Shown piece after piece: positions 24,604 through 37,119 of a DNA stretch of 64,000 nt. Position 1 is the stretch's first letter; every line of letters starts with the position of its first letter. The DNA lies in the NCBI RefSeq assembly GCF_051401765.1, contig NW_027480506.1:1240001-1304000 (forward strand). The letters run 5' to 3'. The notes beneath the pieces were generated by a model. That model worked only from the letters and a program-made list of their open reading frames with translations, was not told the DNA's origin and searched no databases. The position numbers were made by a program, and so were the translations under genes. This stretch comes from Calliopsis andreniformis. Taxonomy: Eukaryota; Arthropoda; Insecta; Hymenoptera; Andrenidae.

Positions 24604-27236
24604 GATATTCTATTGAGGATTGAGGATTGACAACTGATTGTTGAGGACTGAGGGCCGAAGATGGAGGATTCAGGATTGACCATTCAGAATTGAGGTTTGA
24701 GGACTGAGGGTTGAGGATTGAATATTGAGTATTGAGGATTGAAGGTTGAGGATTGAGGATTGAGGATTGAGTATTGAGGATGAGGGCTGATGGTTGAGGA
24801 TTGAGGTTTGAGGACTGAGGACTGAGGATCGAGGATTGAGAATTGAGGATTGAGGATTGAGGATTGAAGATTGAGGGTTGGGTATAGAGGATTGAAGAAT
24901 GAGGATTGAGGATTGAGGATTGAGGATTGAGGATTGAGGATTGAGGATTGAGTATTGAGGATTGAAGACTGACGATTGAGGATTGAGGATTGAAGGTTAA
25001 GGATTGAGGATTGAAGATTGGGTACTGAGGACTGAAGATTGAGTATTGAGTGTTGAGGGCTGAAAATTGAGTATTGAGGGTTGAAGACTGACGATTGAGG
25101 ATTGAGGATTGAGGATTGAGGATTGAGGATTGAGGATTGAGTGTTGAGGATTGAAGATTGAGTATTGAGGGTTGAAGACTGACGATTGAGGATTGAGGAT
25201 TGAAGGTTGAGGATTGAGGATTGAAGATTGAGTATTGAGGATTGAAGATTGAGGGTTGACGATTGAGGATTGAGTATTGAGGAATGAAGATTGAGGATTG
25301 AGGATTGAGGATTGAGGATTGAGGATTGATGATTGAGTATGGAGGATTGAAGATTGAGGATTGGGGATTGAGGATTGAGGATCGTGGATTGAAGATTGAG
25401 GATTGAGGATTGAGGATTGAGGATTGAGGTTTGAGGATTGTGGATTGAAGTTTGAATATTGACGATTAAGGGTTGAGGATTGAGTACTGAGGATTGAAGG
25501 TTGAGGATTGAGGATTTAGGATTGAGGGTTGAGGGTTGAGGGTTGAGGATTGAAGACTGAGGATTGAGGATTGAGGATGAGGGCTGAGGGTTGAGGATTA
25601 AGGTTTGAGGACTGAGGACTGAGGATCGAGGATTGAGAATTGAAGGTTGAGGATCGAGGATTGAAGATTGAGGGTTGGGTATAGAGGATTGAAGAATGAG
25701 GATTGAGGATTGAGGATTGAGGATTGTGTATTGAGGATTGAAGATTGAGGATTGAGGGTTGAGAATTGAGGATTGAGGATTGAGAACTGAGGATTGAAGA
25801 TTGAGGATTGAGGATTGAGGATTGAGGATTGAAGATTGAGGGTTGGGTATAGAGGATTGAAGAATGAGGATTGAGGATTGAGGATTGAGGATTGAGTATT
25901 GAGGATTGAAGATTGAGGATTGAGGGTTGAGGATAGAGGATTCAGGATTGAGAACTGAGGATTGAAGATTGAGGAGTGAGGATTGAGGATTGAGTATTGA
26001 GGATTGAGGATTGAGGATCGAGGATTGAAGATTGAGTCTTGAGGATTGAATATTGAGGATTGAGGATTGAGGATTGAGGATTGAGGTTTGAGGATTGAGG
26101 ATTGAGGATTGAACATTGAGGACTGAGTGTTGAGGGTTGAGTAATGGGAATTGATGTTTGTGGATAGAGGTTTGAAGATTGCAGATTGAGCATTGAGTAT
26201 TGAAAACTGTGAATTGAGGATATTCTATTGAGGATTGAGGATTGACAACTGATTGTTGAGGACTGAGGGCCGAAGATTGAGGATTCAGGATTGAGGATTC
26301 AGAATTGAGGTTTGAGGACTGAGGATTGAGGATTGAAGATTGAGTATTGAGGATTGAAAGTTGAGGATTGAGGATTGAGGATTGAGTATTGAGGATGAGG
26401 GCTGAGGGTTGAGGATTGAGGTTTGAGGACGGAGGACTGAGGATTGAGGATTGAGAATTGAGGATTGAGGATTGAGGATTGAGTATTGACGATGAGGGCT
26501 GAGGGTTGAGGATTGAGGTTTGAGGTCTGAGGCCTGAGGATTGAGGATTGAGAATTGAGGATTCAGGATTGAGGATTGAAGATTGAGGATTGGGTATTGA
26601 GGATTGAAGAATGAGTATTGAGGATTGAGGATTGAGTGTCGTGGATTGAGGACGAGGACTGAGGGTTGAGTATTGATGTCTGAGGTCTGAGGATTGAGGA
26701 TTGAGTATTGAGAACTGAGGACTGAGGGTTGAGGACCGAAGATTGAGGATTGAGGATTGAGGATTGAGGATTGAGGATGAGAGCTGAGGGCTGAGGATTG
26801 AGGTTTGAGGACGGAGGACTGAGGATTGAGAATTGAGGGTTGAGAATTGGGGATTGAGGATTGAGGATTGTGGTTTGAAGATTGAGGATTGAGGATTGGG
26901 GATTGAGGATTGAGGATTGAGGATTGTGGATTGAAGTTTGAATATTGACGATTAAGGATTGAGGATTGAGTACTGAGGATTGAAGATTGAGGATTGAGGA
27001 TTGAGGATTGAGTATTGAGGATTGAGGAATGAGGATCGAGGATTGAAGATTGAGTCTTGAGGATTGAAGATTGAGGTTTGAGGATTGAGGATTGAGGATT
27101 GAGGTTTGAGGATTGAGGATTGAGGATTGAACATTGAGGACTGAGTGTTGAGGGTTGAGTAATGGGAATTGATGTTTGTGGATAGAGGTTTGAAGATAGC
27201 AGATTGAGTATTGAGTATTGAAAACTGTGAATTGAG
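24604..27236 (+). repeat. Higher-order copy 7 (2633 bp, beta subtype)
   Basis: This copy is one heptamer short of 2640; the loss is in the B-to-A part (1018 instead of 1025). The B anchor is at 26219. Beta diagnostics: GATTGTTGAGG near 26250, GATTGAGGTTTGAGGTCTG near 26512, GGACCGAAGATTG near 26732. It shares GGATCGTGGATTG near 25380 with copy 5. Its last 700 bp or so also align with the left arm at offset 25132, so this copy forms the transition to the diverged right arm. Confidence 0.86.
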
Positions 27237-29700
27237 GATATTCTATTGAGGATTGAGGATTGACAACTGATTGTTGAGGACTGAGGGCCGAAGATTGAGG
27301 ATTCAGGATTGACGATTCAGAATTGAGGTTTGAGGACTGAGGATTGAGGATTGAATATTGAGTATTGAGGATTGAAGGTTGAGGATTGAGGATTGAGGAT
27401 TGAGTATTGAGGATGAGGGCTGAGGGTTGAGGATTGAGGTTTGAGGACTGAGGACTGAGGATCGAGGATTGAGAATTGAGGATTGAGGATTGAGGATTGA
27501 AGATTGAGGGTTGGGTATAGAGGATTGAAGAATGAGGATTGAGGATTGAGGATTGAGGATTGAGGATTGAGGATTGAGTATTGAGTATTGAGGATTGAAG
27601 ACTGACGATTGAGGATTGAGGATTGAAGGTTAAGGATTGAGGATTGAAGATTGAGTACTGAGGACTGAAGATTGAGGGTTGACGATTGAGGATTGAGTAT
27701 TGAGGAATGAAGATTGAGGATTGAGGATTGAGGATTGAGGATTGAGGATTGACGATTGAGTATGGAGGATTGAAGATTGAGGATTGGGGATTGAGGATTG
27801 AGGATTGTGGATTGAAGATTGAGGATTGAGTATTGAGGATTGAAGATTGAGGATTGAGGATTCAGGGTTGAGGATAGAGGATTGAGGATTGAGAACTGAG
27901 GATTGAAGATTGAAGATTGAGTATTGAGGATTGAGGATTGAGGATCATGGATTGAAGATTGAGTCTTGAGGATTGAATATTGAGGATTGAGGATTGAGGT
28001 TTGAGGATTGAGGTTTGAGGATTGAGGATTGAGGATTGAACATTGAGGACTGAGTGTTGAGGATTGAGTAATGGGAATTGATGTTTGTGGATAGAGGTTT
28101 GAAGATTGCAGATTGAGTATTGAGTATTGAAAACTGTGAATTGAGGATATTCTATTGAGGATTGAGGATTGACAACTGATTGTTGAGGACTGAGGGCCGA
28201 AGATTGAGGATTCAGGATTGAGGATTCAGAATTGAGGATTGAGGACTGAGGATTGAGGATTGAAGATTGAGTATTGAGGATTGAAAGTTGAGGATTGAGG
28301 ATTGAGGATTGAGTATTGAGGATGAGGGCTGAGGGTTGAGGATTGAGGTTTGAGGACGGAGGACTGAGGATTGAGGATTGAGAATTGAGGATTGGGGATT
28401 GAGGATTGATGATTGAGGATTGGGTATTGATGATTGAAGAATGAGGATTGAGGATTGAGGATTGAGGATTGAGTGCTGAGGATTGAAGATTGAGTATTGA
28501 GGGTTGAAGACTGACGATTGAGGATTGAGGATTGAAGGTTGAGGATTGAGGATTGAAGATTGAGTATTGAGGATTGAAGATTGAGGGCTGACGATTGAAG
28601 ATTGAGTATTGAGGAATGAAGATTGAGGATTGAGGATTGAGGATTGAGGATTGAGGATTGATGATTGAGTATGGAGGATTGAAGATTGAGGATTGGGGAT
28701 TGAGGATGAGGGCTGAGGGTTGAGGATTAAGGTTTGAGGACTGAGGACTGAGGATCGAGGATTGAGAATTGAAGATTGAGGATTGAGGATTGAAGATTGA
28801 GGGTTGGGTATAGAGGATTGAAGAATGAGGATTGAGGATTGAGGATTGAGGATTGTGTATTAAGGATTGAAGATTGAGGATTGAGGGTTGAGAATTGAGG
28901 ATTGAGGATTGAGAACTGAGGATTGAAGATTGAGGATTGAGGATTGAGGATTAAGGATTGAAGATTGAGGGTTGGGTATAGAGGATTGAAGAATGAGGAT
29001 TGAGGATTGAGGATTGAGGATTGAGTATTGAGGATTGAAGATTGAGGATTGAGGGTTGAGGATAGAGGATTCAGGATTGAGAACTGAGGATTGAAGATTG
29101 AGGAGTGAGGATTGAGGATTCAGTATTGAGGATTGAGGATTGAGGATCGAGGATTGAAGATTGAGTCTTGAGGATTGAATATTGAGGATTGAGGATTGAG
29201 GATTGAGGATTGAGGTTTGAGGATTGAGGATTGAGGATTGAACATTGAGGACTGAGTGTTGAGGGTTGAGTAATGGGAATTGATGTTTGTGGATAGAGGT
29301 TTGAAGATTGCAGATTGAGCATTGAGTATTGAAAACTGTGAATTGAGGATATTCTATTGAGGATTGAGGATTGACAACTGATTGTTGAGGACTGAGGGCC
29401 GAAGATTGAGGATTCAGGATTGAGGATTCAGAATTGAGGTTTGAGGACTGAGGATTGAGGATTGAAGATTGAGTATTGAGGATTGAAAGTTGAGGATTGA
29501 GGATTGAGGATTGAGTATTGAGGATGAGGGCTGAGGGTTGAGGATTGAGGTTTGAGGACGGAGGACTGAGGATTGAGGATTGAGAATTGAGGATTGAGGA
29601 TTGAGGATTGATGATTGAGGATTGTGTATTGAGGATTGAAGAATGAGGATTGAGGATTGAGGATTGAGGATTGAGTGTTGAGGATTGAAGATTGAGTATT
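27237..29700 (+). repeat. Right diverged arm, paralogous to the left arm
   Basis: Anchors 27237, 28146 and 29348 correspond to 2105, 3014 and 4419. The offset is 25132 for the first two and 24929 for the third. The change of offset reflects a loss of about 203 bp near 28700, where GGGGATTGAGG is joined directly to ATGAGGGCTGAGG. Private changes include GGATCATGG near 27945, where the other copies have GGATCGAGG. No gene is present. Confidence 0.8.
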
Positions 29701-32240
29701 GAGGGTTGAAGACTGACGATTGAGGATTGAGGATAGAGGATTGAGGATTGAGGATTGAGGATAGAAGATTGAGTATTGAGGATTGAGGATTGAGGATTGA
29801 GGATTGAGGATTGAGGATTGAAGATTGAGGATTGGGGACTGAGTGCTGAGGGTTGAGTTGTAAGAATTGATGTTTGTGGATAGAGATTTGAAGATTGCAG
29901 ATTGAGTATTGAGTATTGAAAACTGTGAATTGACGATATTCTATTGAGGATTGAAGATTGACAGCTGATTGTTGAGGTCTGAGGACTGAAGATTGAGGAT
30001 TCAGGATTGAGGATACAGGATTGAGGTTTGAGGACTGAGGATTGAGGATTGAGGGTTGAGGGTTGAGGATTGAGTATTGAGGATTGAAGACTGAGGATTG
30101 CGGATTGAGGATGAGGGCTGAGGGTTGAGGATTGAGGTTTGAGGACTGAGGACTGAGGATCGAGGATTGAGAATTGAGGATTGAGGATTGAGGGTCGAAG
30201 ATTGAAGATTGAGTATTGAGGATTGAAGACTGACGATTGAGGTTTGAGGATTGAGGATTGAGGATTGAGGATTGAGGATAGAAGATTGAGTATTGAGGAT
30301 TGAAGATTGAGGATTGAAGATTGAGGATTGAGGATTGAGGATTGAGGATTGAGGATTGAGGATTGTGGATTGAAGTTTGAATATTGACGATTAAGGGTTG
30401 AGGATTGAGTACTGAGGATTGAAGATTGAGTATTCAGGATTGAGGATTGAGTATTGAGGATTGAGGATTGAGGATCGAGGATTGAAGATTGAGTCTTGAG
30501 GATTGAAGATTGAGGATTGAGGATTGAGGATTGAGGATTGAGGTTTGAGGATTGAGGATTGAGGATTGAACATTGAGGACTGAGTGTTGAGGGTTGAGTA
30601 ATGGGAATTGACGTTTGTGGATAGAGGTTTGGAGATTGCAGATTGAGTATTGAGCATTGAAAACTGTGAATTGAGGATATTCTATTGAGGATTGAGGATT
30701 GACAACTGATTGTTGAGGACTGAGGGCCGAAGATTGAGGATTCAGGATTGAGGATTCAGAATTGAGGCTTGAGGACTGAGGATTGAGGATTGAAGATTGA
30801 GTATTGAGGATTGCAGGTTCAGGATTGAGGATTGAGGATTGAGTATTGAGGATGAGGGCTGAGGGTTGAGGATTGAGGTTTGAAGATTGAGTATTGAGGA
30901 TTGAAGATTGAGGATTGTGGATTGAGGATTGATGATTGAGGATTGAAGATTGAGGATGAGGGCTGAGGGTTGAGGATTGAGGTTTGAGGACTGAGGACTG
31001 AGGATTGAGGATTGAGAATTGAGAATTGAGGATTGAGGATTGACGATTGAGTATTGAGGATTGAAGATTGAGGATTGAGGGTTGAGGATAGAGGACTGAG
31101 GATTGAGAACTGAGGATTGAAGATTGAGGAGTGAGGATTGAGGATTGAGTATTGAGGATTGAGGATTGAGGATCGAGGATTGAAGATAGAGTCTTGAGGA
31201 TTGAATATTGAGGATTGAGGATTGAGGATTGAGGATTGAGGTTTGAGGATTGAGGATTGAGGATTGAACATTGAGGACTGAGTGTTGAGGGTTGAGTAAT
31301 GGGAATTGATGTTTGTGGATAGAGGTTTGAAGATTGCAGATTGAGTATTGAGTATTGAAAGCTGTGAATTGAGGATATTCTATTGAGGATTGCGGATTGA
31401 CAACTGAATGTTGAGGACTGAGGGCCGAAGATTGAGGATTCAGGATTGAGGATTCAGAATTGAGGTTTGAGGACTGAGGATTGAAGATTGAAGATTGAGT
31501 ATTGAGGATTGAAAGTTGAGGATTGAGGATTGAGGATTGAGTATTGAGGATGAGGGCTGAGGGTTGAGGATTGAGGTTTGAGGACGGAGGACTGAGGATT
31601 GAGGATTGAGAGTTGAGGATTGAGGATTGAGGATTGATGATTGAGGATTGGGTATTGAGGATTGAAGAATGAGGATTGAGGATTGAGGGTTGAGGATTGA
31701 GTGTTGAGGATTGAAGATTGAGTACTGAGTGTTGAAGACTGACGATTGAGGATTGAGGATTGAGGATTGAGGATTGAGGATTGAGGATAGAAGATTGAGT
31801 ACTGAGGATTGAAGATTGAGGATTGAGGATTGAGGATTGAGGATTGAGGATTGAAGATTGAGGATTGGGGACTGAGTGCTGAGGGTTGAGTTGTGAGAAT
31901 TGATGTTTGTGGATAGAGATTTGAAGATTGCAGATTGAGTATTGAGTATTGAAAACTGTGAATTGACGATATTCTATTGAGGATTGAGGATTGACAGCTG
32001 ATTGTTGAGGTCTGAGGTCTGAAGATTGAGGATTCAGGATTGAGGATACAGGATTGATGTTTGAGGACTGAGGATTGAGGATTGAGGGTTGAGGGTTGAG
32101 GATTGAGGATTGAGGATTGAAGACTGAGGATTGAGGATTGAGGATGAGGGCTGAGGGTTGAGGATTGAGGTTTGAGGACTGAGGACTGAGGATCGAGGAT
32201 TGAGAATTGAGGATTGAGGATTGAGGATTGAAGATTGAGG
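29340..32240 (+). repeat. About 2.03-kb tandem duplication beyond the core array
   Basis: Anchors 29348/31374 (offset 2026) and 29935/31968 (offset 2033), and the GATCGAGG marker at 30158/32191 (offset 2033), show two adjacent copies. The rare motif GTGCTGAGGGTTGAGTTG recurs in both (near 29842 and 31875). The 7-bp shift in offset is one heptamer. An extra module (anchor 30676) lies between. Beyond 32.2 kb the relation continues with an offset near 2229, so about 196 bp differ between the copies further on. Confidence 0.72.
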
Positions 32241-32749
32241 GTTGGGTATAGAAGATTGAAGAATGAGGATTGAGGATTGAGGATTGAGGATTGAGGATTG
32301 AGTATTGAAGATTGAGTATTGAGGATTGAAGACTGACGAATGAGGATTGAGGATTGAAGGTTGAGGATTGAGGATTGAAGATTGAGTATTGAGGATTGAA
32401 GATTGAGGGTTGACGATTGAGGATTGAGTATCGAGGAATGAAGATTGAGGATTGAGGATTGAGGATTGAGGATTGAGGATTGATGATTGAGTATGGAGGA
32501 TTGAAGATTGAGGATTGGGGATTGAGGATTGAGGATTGTGGATTGAAGATTGAGGATTGAGGATTGAGGATTGAGGATTGAGGATTGAGGATTGTGGATT
32601 GAAGTTTGAATATTGACGATTAAGGGTTGAGGATTGAGTACTGAGGATTGAAGATTGAGGATTCAGGATTGAGGATTGAGTATTGAGGATTGAGGATTGA
32701 GAATCGAGGATTGAAGATTGAGTCTTGAGGATTGAAGATTGAGGATTGA

Positions 32750-34240
32750 GGATTGAGGATTGAGGACTGAGGATTCAGGATTGAGGATTGAAGATTGAGG
32801 ATGGGGGACTGAGTGTTGAGGGCTGAGTGATGAGAATTGATGTTTGTGAATAGAGATTTGAAGATTGCAAATTGAGTATTGCGTATTGAAAACTCTGAAC
32901 TGAGGATATTCTATTGAGGATTGAGGATTGGCAACTGATTGTTGAGGACTGAGTGCTGAAGACTGAGGATTCAGAATTGAGGATTCAGGATTGTGGTTTG
33001 AGGACTGAGGATTGAGGATTAAGGATTGAGGATTGAGGATTGATGATTGAGGATTGAAGATTGAGAATTGTGTATCGCGGATTGAACATTGTGGATTGAG
33101 GATTCAGGATTGTGGATTAAGGATTGAGGACTGAAGATTGTATATTGATGGTTGAAGATTGAGGATTGAGGATTGAGTGTTTTGGATTGAGGACGAGGAC
33201 TGAGGGTTGAGTATTGATGTCTGAGGTCTGAGGATTGAGGATTGAGGATTGAGAATTGAGGATTGAGGATTGAGGATTGAGTATTGAGTATTGAAGGTTG
33301 AGGATTGATGATTGAGGATTGAGGATTGAGGATCGAGGGTTGAGGATTGAGGATTGAGGATTGAGGATTGAAGGTTGAGGATTGGCGATTGAGGAGTGAC
33401 GATTGAGGATTGAGGATTGAGGATTGAGGATGGAGGATTGAAGATTGAGGATCGTTTACTGAGTGTTGAGGGTTGAGTGATGAGAATTGATGTTTGTGGA
33501 TAGAGATTTGAAGATTGCAAATTGAGTATTGCGTATTGAAAACTCTGAACTGTGGATATTCTATTGAGGATTGAGGATTGGCAACTGATTGTTGAGGACT
33601 GAGTGCTGACGATTGAGGATTCAGGTTTGAGGATACAGGATTGAGGTTTGAGGACTGAGGATTGAGGATTGAGGGTTGACGATTGAGGATTGAGGATTGA
33701 GGATTGAAGACTGAGGATTGAGGTTTGAGGATGAGGCCTGAGGGTTGAGGATTGAGGATTGAGGATTGAGGGCTGAGGATTGAGAACTGAGGATTGAGGA
33801 TTGAAGATTGAGTATTTGGGATTGAAGGTTGAGGATTCAGGATTGAGGATTGAGGATTGACGATGAGGGCTGTGGGTTGAGGATTGAGGTTTGAGGACTG
33901 AGGTTTGAGGATTGATGATTGAGAATTGAGGACTGAGGACTGAGGATTGAGGATTGAAGATTGAGGATTGGGTATTGAGGATTGAAGAATGAGGATTGAG
34001 GATTGAGGATTGAGGATTGAGGGTTGAGGATTGAGGATTGTGGATTGTGGATTGAGGTTTGAATATTGACGATTAAGGATTGAGGATTGAGTACTGAGGA
34101 TTGAAGATTGAAGATTGAGGATGGAGCATTGAGGATTGAAGATTGAGGACTGGGGAATGAGGATTGAAGGTTGAGGATTGAAGATTGAGTATTGAGCATT
34201 GAAGATTGACGATTGAGGATTGAGAATTGAGTATTGAGGA
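32750..34240 (+). repeat. Heptamer mosaic between higher-order families
   Basis: This contains two AACTCTGAACTG modules (anchors 32905 and 33555, 650 bp apart), the GGCGATTGAGGAGTGACG marker (near 33384) also seen at 5.0-5.5 and 7.5 kb, and the GGATACAGG marker near 33634. It looks like pieces of the 5-8.5 kb mosaic in another order. No regular period is visible. The 409-codon - strand frame at 33019-34248 is a repeat consequence. Confidence 0.65.
32790..32960 (+). repeat. Complex module, AACTCTGAACTG type (representative)
   Basis: In this module subtype the AACTGTGAATTG part reads AACTCTGAACTG, and it is usually preceded by GTATTGCGTATTG. GATATTC anchors are at 6417, 32905, 33555, 40935, 47859, 55000, 58420 and 60551; 61430 has GATACTC instead. 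The copies at 32905 and 33555 are 650 bp apart with similar flanks, so they are probably a local duplication. The paired changes in CTCTGAACTG recur together, which supports a single origin of the subtype. Confidence 0.75.
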
Positions 34241-34249
34241 TTGAACATT

Positions 34250-35780
34250 GAGGACTGAGTGTTGAGGATTGAGGATTGAGGATTGATGATTATGTATTGA
34301 GGATCGAAGATTGAGAATTGGGGATTGAGGATTGAGGATTGTGGACTGAAGATTGAGGATTGAGGATAGAGGATTGAGGATTGAGGATTGAGGATTGTGA
34401 ATTGAGGTTTGAATATTGACGATCAAGGATTGAGGATTGAGTACTGAGGATTGAAGATTGAGGATTGAGGATTGACAGCTGACTGTTGAGGTCTGAGGTC
34501 TGAAGATTGAGGATTCAGGTTTGAGGATACAGGATTGAGGTTTGAGGACTGAGGATTGAGGATTGACGATTGAGGATTGAGGATTGAGGATTGAGTATTG
34601 AAGACTCAGCATTGAGGATTGAGGATGAGGCCTGAGGGTTGAGGATTGAGGAATGAGGATTGAGGACTGAGGTTTGAGAATTGAGGATTGAGGATTGAAG
34701 AATGAGGATTGAGGATTGAGGATTGAGGATTGACGATGTGGGCTTTGGTTTGAGGATTGAGTTTTGAGGACTGAGGACTGAGGATTGAGAATTGAGGGTT
34801 GAGGATTGAGGATTGAAGATTGAGGATTGGGTATTGAGGATTGAAGAATGATGATTGAGGATTGAGGATTGAGTATTGAGGATTGAAGATTGAGGATTGA
34901 GTGTTGAGGATTGAGGATTGAGGATTGATGATTAAGTATTGAGGATCGAAGATTGAGAATTGGGGATTGAGGATTGAGGATTGTGGACTGAAGATTGAGG
35001 ATTGAGGATTGAGGATTGAGGATTGAGGATTGAGGATTGTGAATTGAGGTTTGAATATTGACGATCAAGGATTGAGGATTGAGTACTGAGGATTGAAGAT
35101 TGAGGATTGAGGATTGACAGCTGACTGTTGAGGTCTGAGGTCTGAAGATTGAGGATTCAGGTTTGAGGATACAGGATTGAGGTTTGAGGACTGAGGATTG
35201 AGGATTGAGGATTGAGGATTGAGGATTGAGGATTGAAGAATGAGGATTGAGGATTGAAGATGAGGGCTGAGGGCTGAGGATTGAGGTTTGAGGACGGAGG
35301 ACTGAGGATTGAGAATTGAGGGTTGAGGATTGAGGATTGAAGATTGAGGATTGGGTATTGAGGATTGAAGAATGATGATTGAGGATTGAGGATTGAGTAT
35401 TGAGGATTGAAGATTGAGGATTGAGTGTTGAGGATTGAGGATTGAGGATTGATGATTATGTATTGAGGATCGAAGATTGAGAATTGGGGATTGAGGATTG
35501 AGGATTGTGGACTCAAGATTGAGGATTGAGGATTGAGGATTGAGGATTGAGGATTGAGGATTGTGAATTGAGGTTTGAATATTGACGATCAAGGATTGAG
35601 GATTGAGTACTGAGGATTGAAGATTGACGATTGAGGATTGACAGCTGACTGTTGAGGTCTGAGGTCTGAAGATTGAGGATTCAGGTTTGAGGATACAGGA
35701 TTGAGGTTTGAGGACTGAGGATTGAGGATTGAGGATTGAGGATTGAGGATTGAGGATTGAGTATTGAAGACTCAGCATTG
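34250..35780 (+). repeat. Three staggered copies of a GATCGAAGATTGAGAATTGG block
   Basis: The marker GGATCGAAGATTGAGAATTG occurs at about 34302, 34944 and 35468 (spacings 642 and 524). Each time it is followed by GTGGACTGAAG (GTGGACTCAAG in the third), a TTGTGAATTGAGG run, GACGATCAAGG and then, about 200 bp on, GACAGCTGACTGTTG and TTCAGGTTTGAGGATACAGG. The same block recurs at 42483, 43111 and 63718. The unequal spacing is due to loss or gain of the segment between blocks. Confidence 0.72.
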
Positions 35781-36030
35781 AGGATTGAGGATGAGGCCTG
35801 AGGGTTGAGGATTGAGGAATGAGGATTGAGGACTGAGGTTTGAGAATTGAGGATTGAGGATTGAAGAATGAGGATTGAGGATTGAGGGTTGAGGATTGAC
35901 GATGAGGGCTGTGGGTTGAGGATTGAGGTTTGAGGACTGAGGGCTGAGGATTTAGGATTGAGGATTGAGGATTGAGGATTGAGAATTGAGGATTGAGGAT
36001 TGAGGATTGAGGATTGAAGATTGTGGGTTG
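35200..36030 (+). repeat. Duplicated block, paralog of 42.85-43.67 kb
   Basis: Marker pairs have a constant offset of 7643: GAAGATGAGGGC 35256/42899, GATCGAAG 35468/43111, ACAGCTGACT 35641/43284, GGATTTAGGATTG 35948/43591 and GAAGATTGTGGG 36016/43659. The two copies part company just after that, where one reads TTGAGTATTCAGG and the other TTGGGTATTGAGG. A constant offset over about 0.8 kb in such an unstable sequence argues for a recent duplication. Confidence 0.75.
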
Positions 36031-37100
36031 AGTATTCAGGATTGAGGATTGAGGACTGAGGACTGAGGTTTGAGGATTGAGGATTGAGAATTGAAGATTG
36101 AGAATTGAGGATTGAGGATTGAGGATTGAGGATTGAGGATTGAGGATTGAGGATTGAGGATTGAGGATTGAGGATTGAAGAAAGAGTATTGGGGATTGAA
36201 GATTGAGTATTGGGGATTGAGGATTGAGGATTGAGAATTGAAGATAGAGGATGAGGGCTGAGGGTTGAGGATTGAGGTTTGAGGACTGAGGGCTGAGGGT
36301 TGAGGATTGAGAATTGAGGATTGAGGATTGAGGATTGAGGATTGAGGATTGAGGATTGATGATTGAGGATTGAGGATTGAAGATTGAGGATTGGGTATCG
36401 CGGATTGAACATTGAGGATTGAGGATTGAGGATTAAGGTTCGAGAATTGAGGACTGAAGATTGTATATTGATGATTGAAGATTGAGGATTGAGGATTGAG
36501 TGTTGTGGATTGAGGACGAGGACTGAGGGTTGAGTATTGGTGTCTGAGGTATGAGGATTGAGGATTGAGTATTGAGAATTGAGGATTGAGGATTGAGGAT
36601 TGAGGATTGGGGATTGAGGATTGAGGATTGAGGATTGAAGGTTGAGGATTGGGGATTGAGGAGTGACGATTGAGGATTGAGTATTGAGGATTGAGGATTG
36701 AAGATTGAATATTGAGGATTGGGGACTGAGTGTTGAGGGTTGAGTGGTGAGAATTGACGTTTGTGGATAGAGATTTGAAGATTGCGGATTGAGTATTGAG
36801 TATTGAAAACTGTGAATTGATGATATTCTATTGAGGATTGAGGATTGACAGCTGACTGTTGAGGTCTGAGGTCTGAAGATTGAGGATTCAGGTTTGAGGA
36901 TACAGGATTGAGGTTTGAGGACTGAGGATTGAGGATTGAGGGTTGACGATTGAGGATTGAGGATTGAGGATTGGAGACTGGGGATTGAGGTTTGAGGATG
37001 AGGCCTGAGGGTTGAGGATTGAGGATTGAGGATTGAGGGCTGAGGATTGAGAATTGAGGATTGAGAATTGAGGATTGAGGATTGAGGATTGAAGATTGAG
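36030..37100 (+). repeat. Heptamer repeat without clear higher-order order
   Basis: This stretch is mostly plain GAGGATT runs with one complex module (anchor 36822, GATGATATTC variant) and AAAGAGTATTGGGG near 36182. Pieces resemble 5.0-5.6 kb and 33.3-33.6 kb. I see no gene or other feature. The 622-codon - strand frame crossing this stretch (35681-37549) is the heptapeptide cycle. Confidence 0.6.
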
Positions 37101-37119
37101 GATTGGGTATTGAGGATTG

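Larger units (their letters stand above)
9847..27236 (+). repeat. Core higher-order repeat array, 2640-bp unit, seven copies (one partial)
   Basis: Two kinds of complex module alternate. A-type GATATTC anchors are at 9847, 12571, 15211, 16684, 19324, 21964, 24604 and 27237. B-type anchors are at 11546, 14186, 18299, 20939, 23579 and 26219. A to B is 1615 bp (1699 in the first copy) and B to A is 1025 bp (1018 in the last), giving 2640 bp. The unit is 377 heptamers plus 1 base, so phase slips are fixed inside the unit. Copies differ by scattered single bases only, as far as I can see. B-type modules are recognised by GATTGAGCATTGAG, and A-type by GAAGATAGCAG and GACCATTCAG. This is a classical higher-order satellite organisation. 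Confidence 0.92.

Noticed and set aside
9847..27236. CRISPR array
   Set aside because: There are no conserved direct repeats of 23-50 bp separated by unique spacers; everything between modules is itself heptamer repeat, and no cas-like gene is present.
9847..27236. Near-identical copies as an assembly artefact
   Set aside because: Each copy has private or alternating single-base variants (for example GGTTCGAAG in copies 4 and 6 only), which a simple duplication of reads would not give. Copy number could still be wrong and only spanning long reads can settle it.
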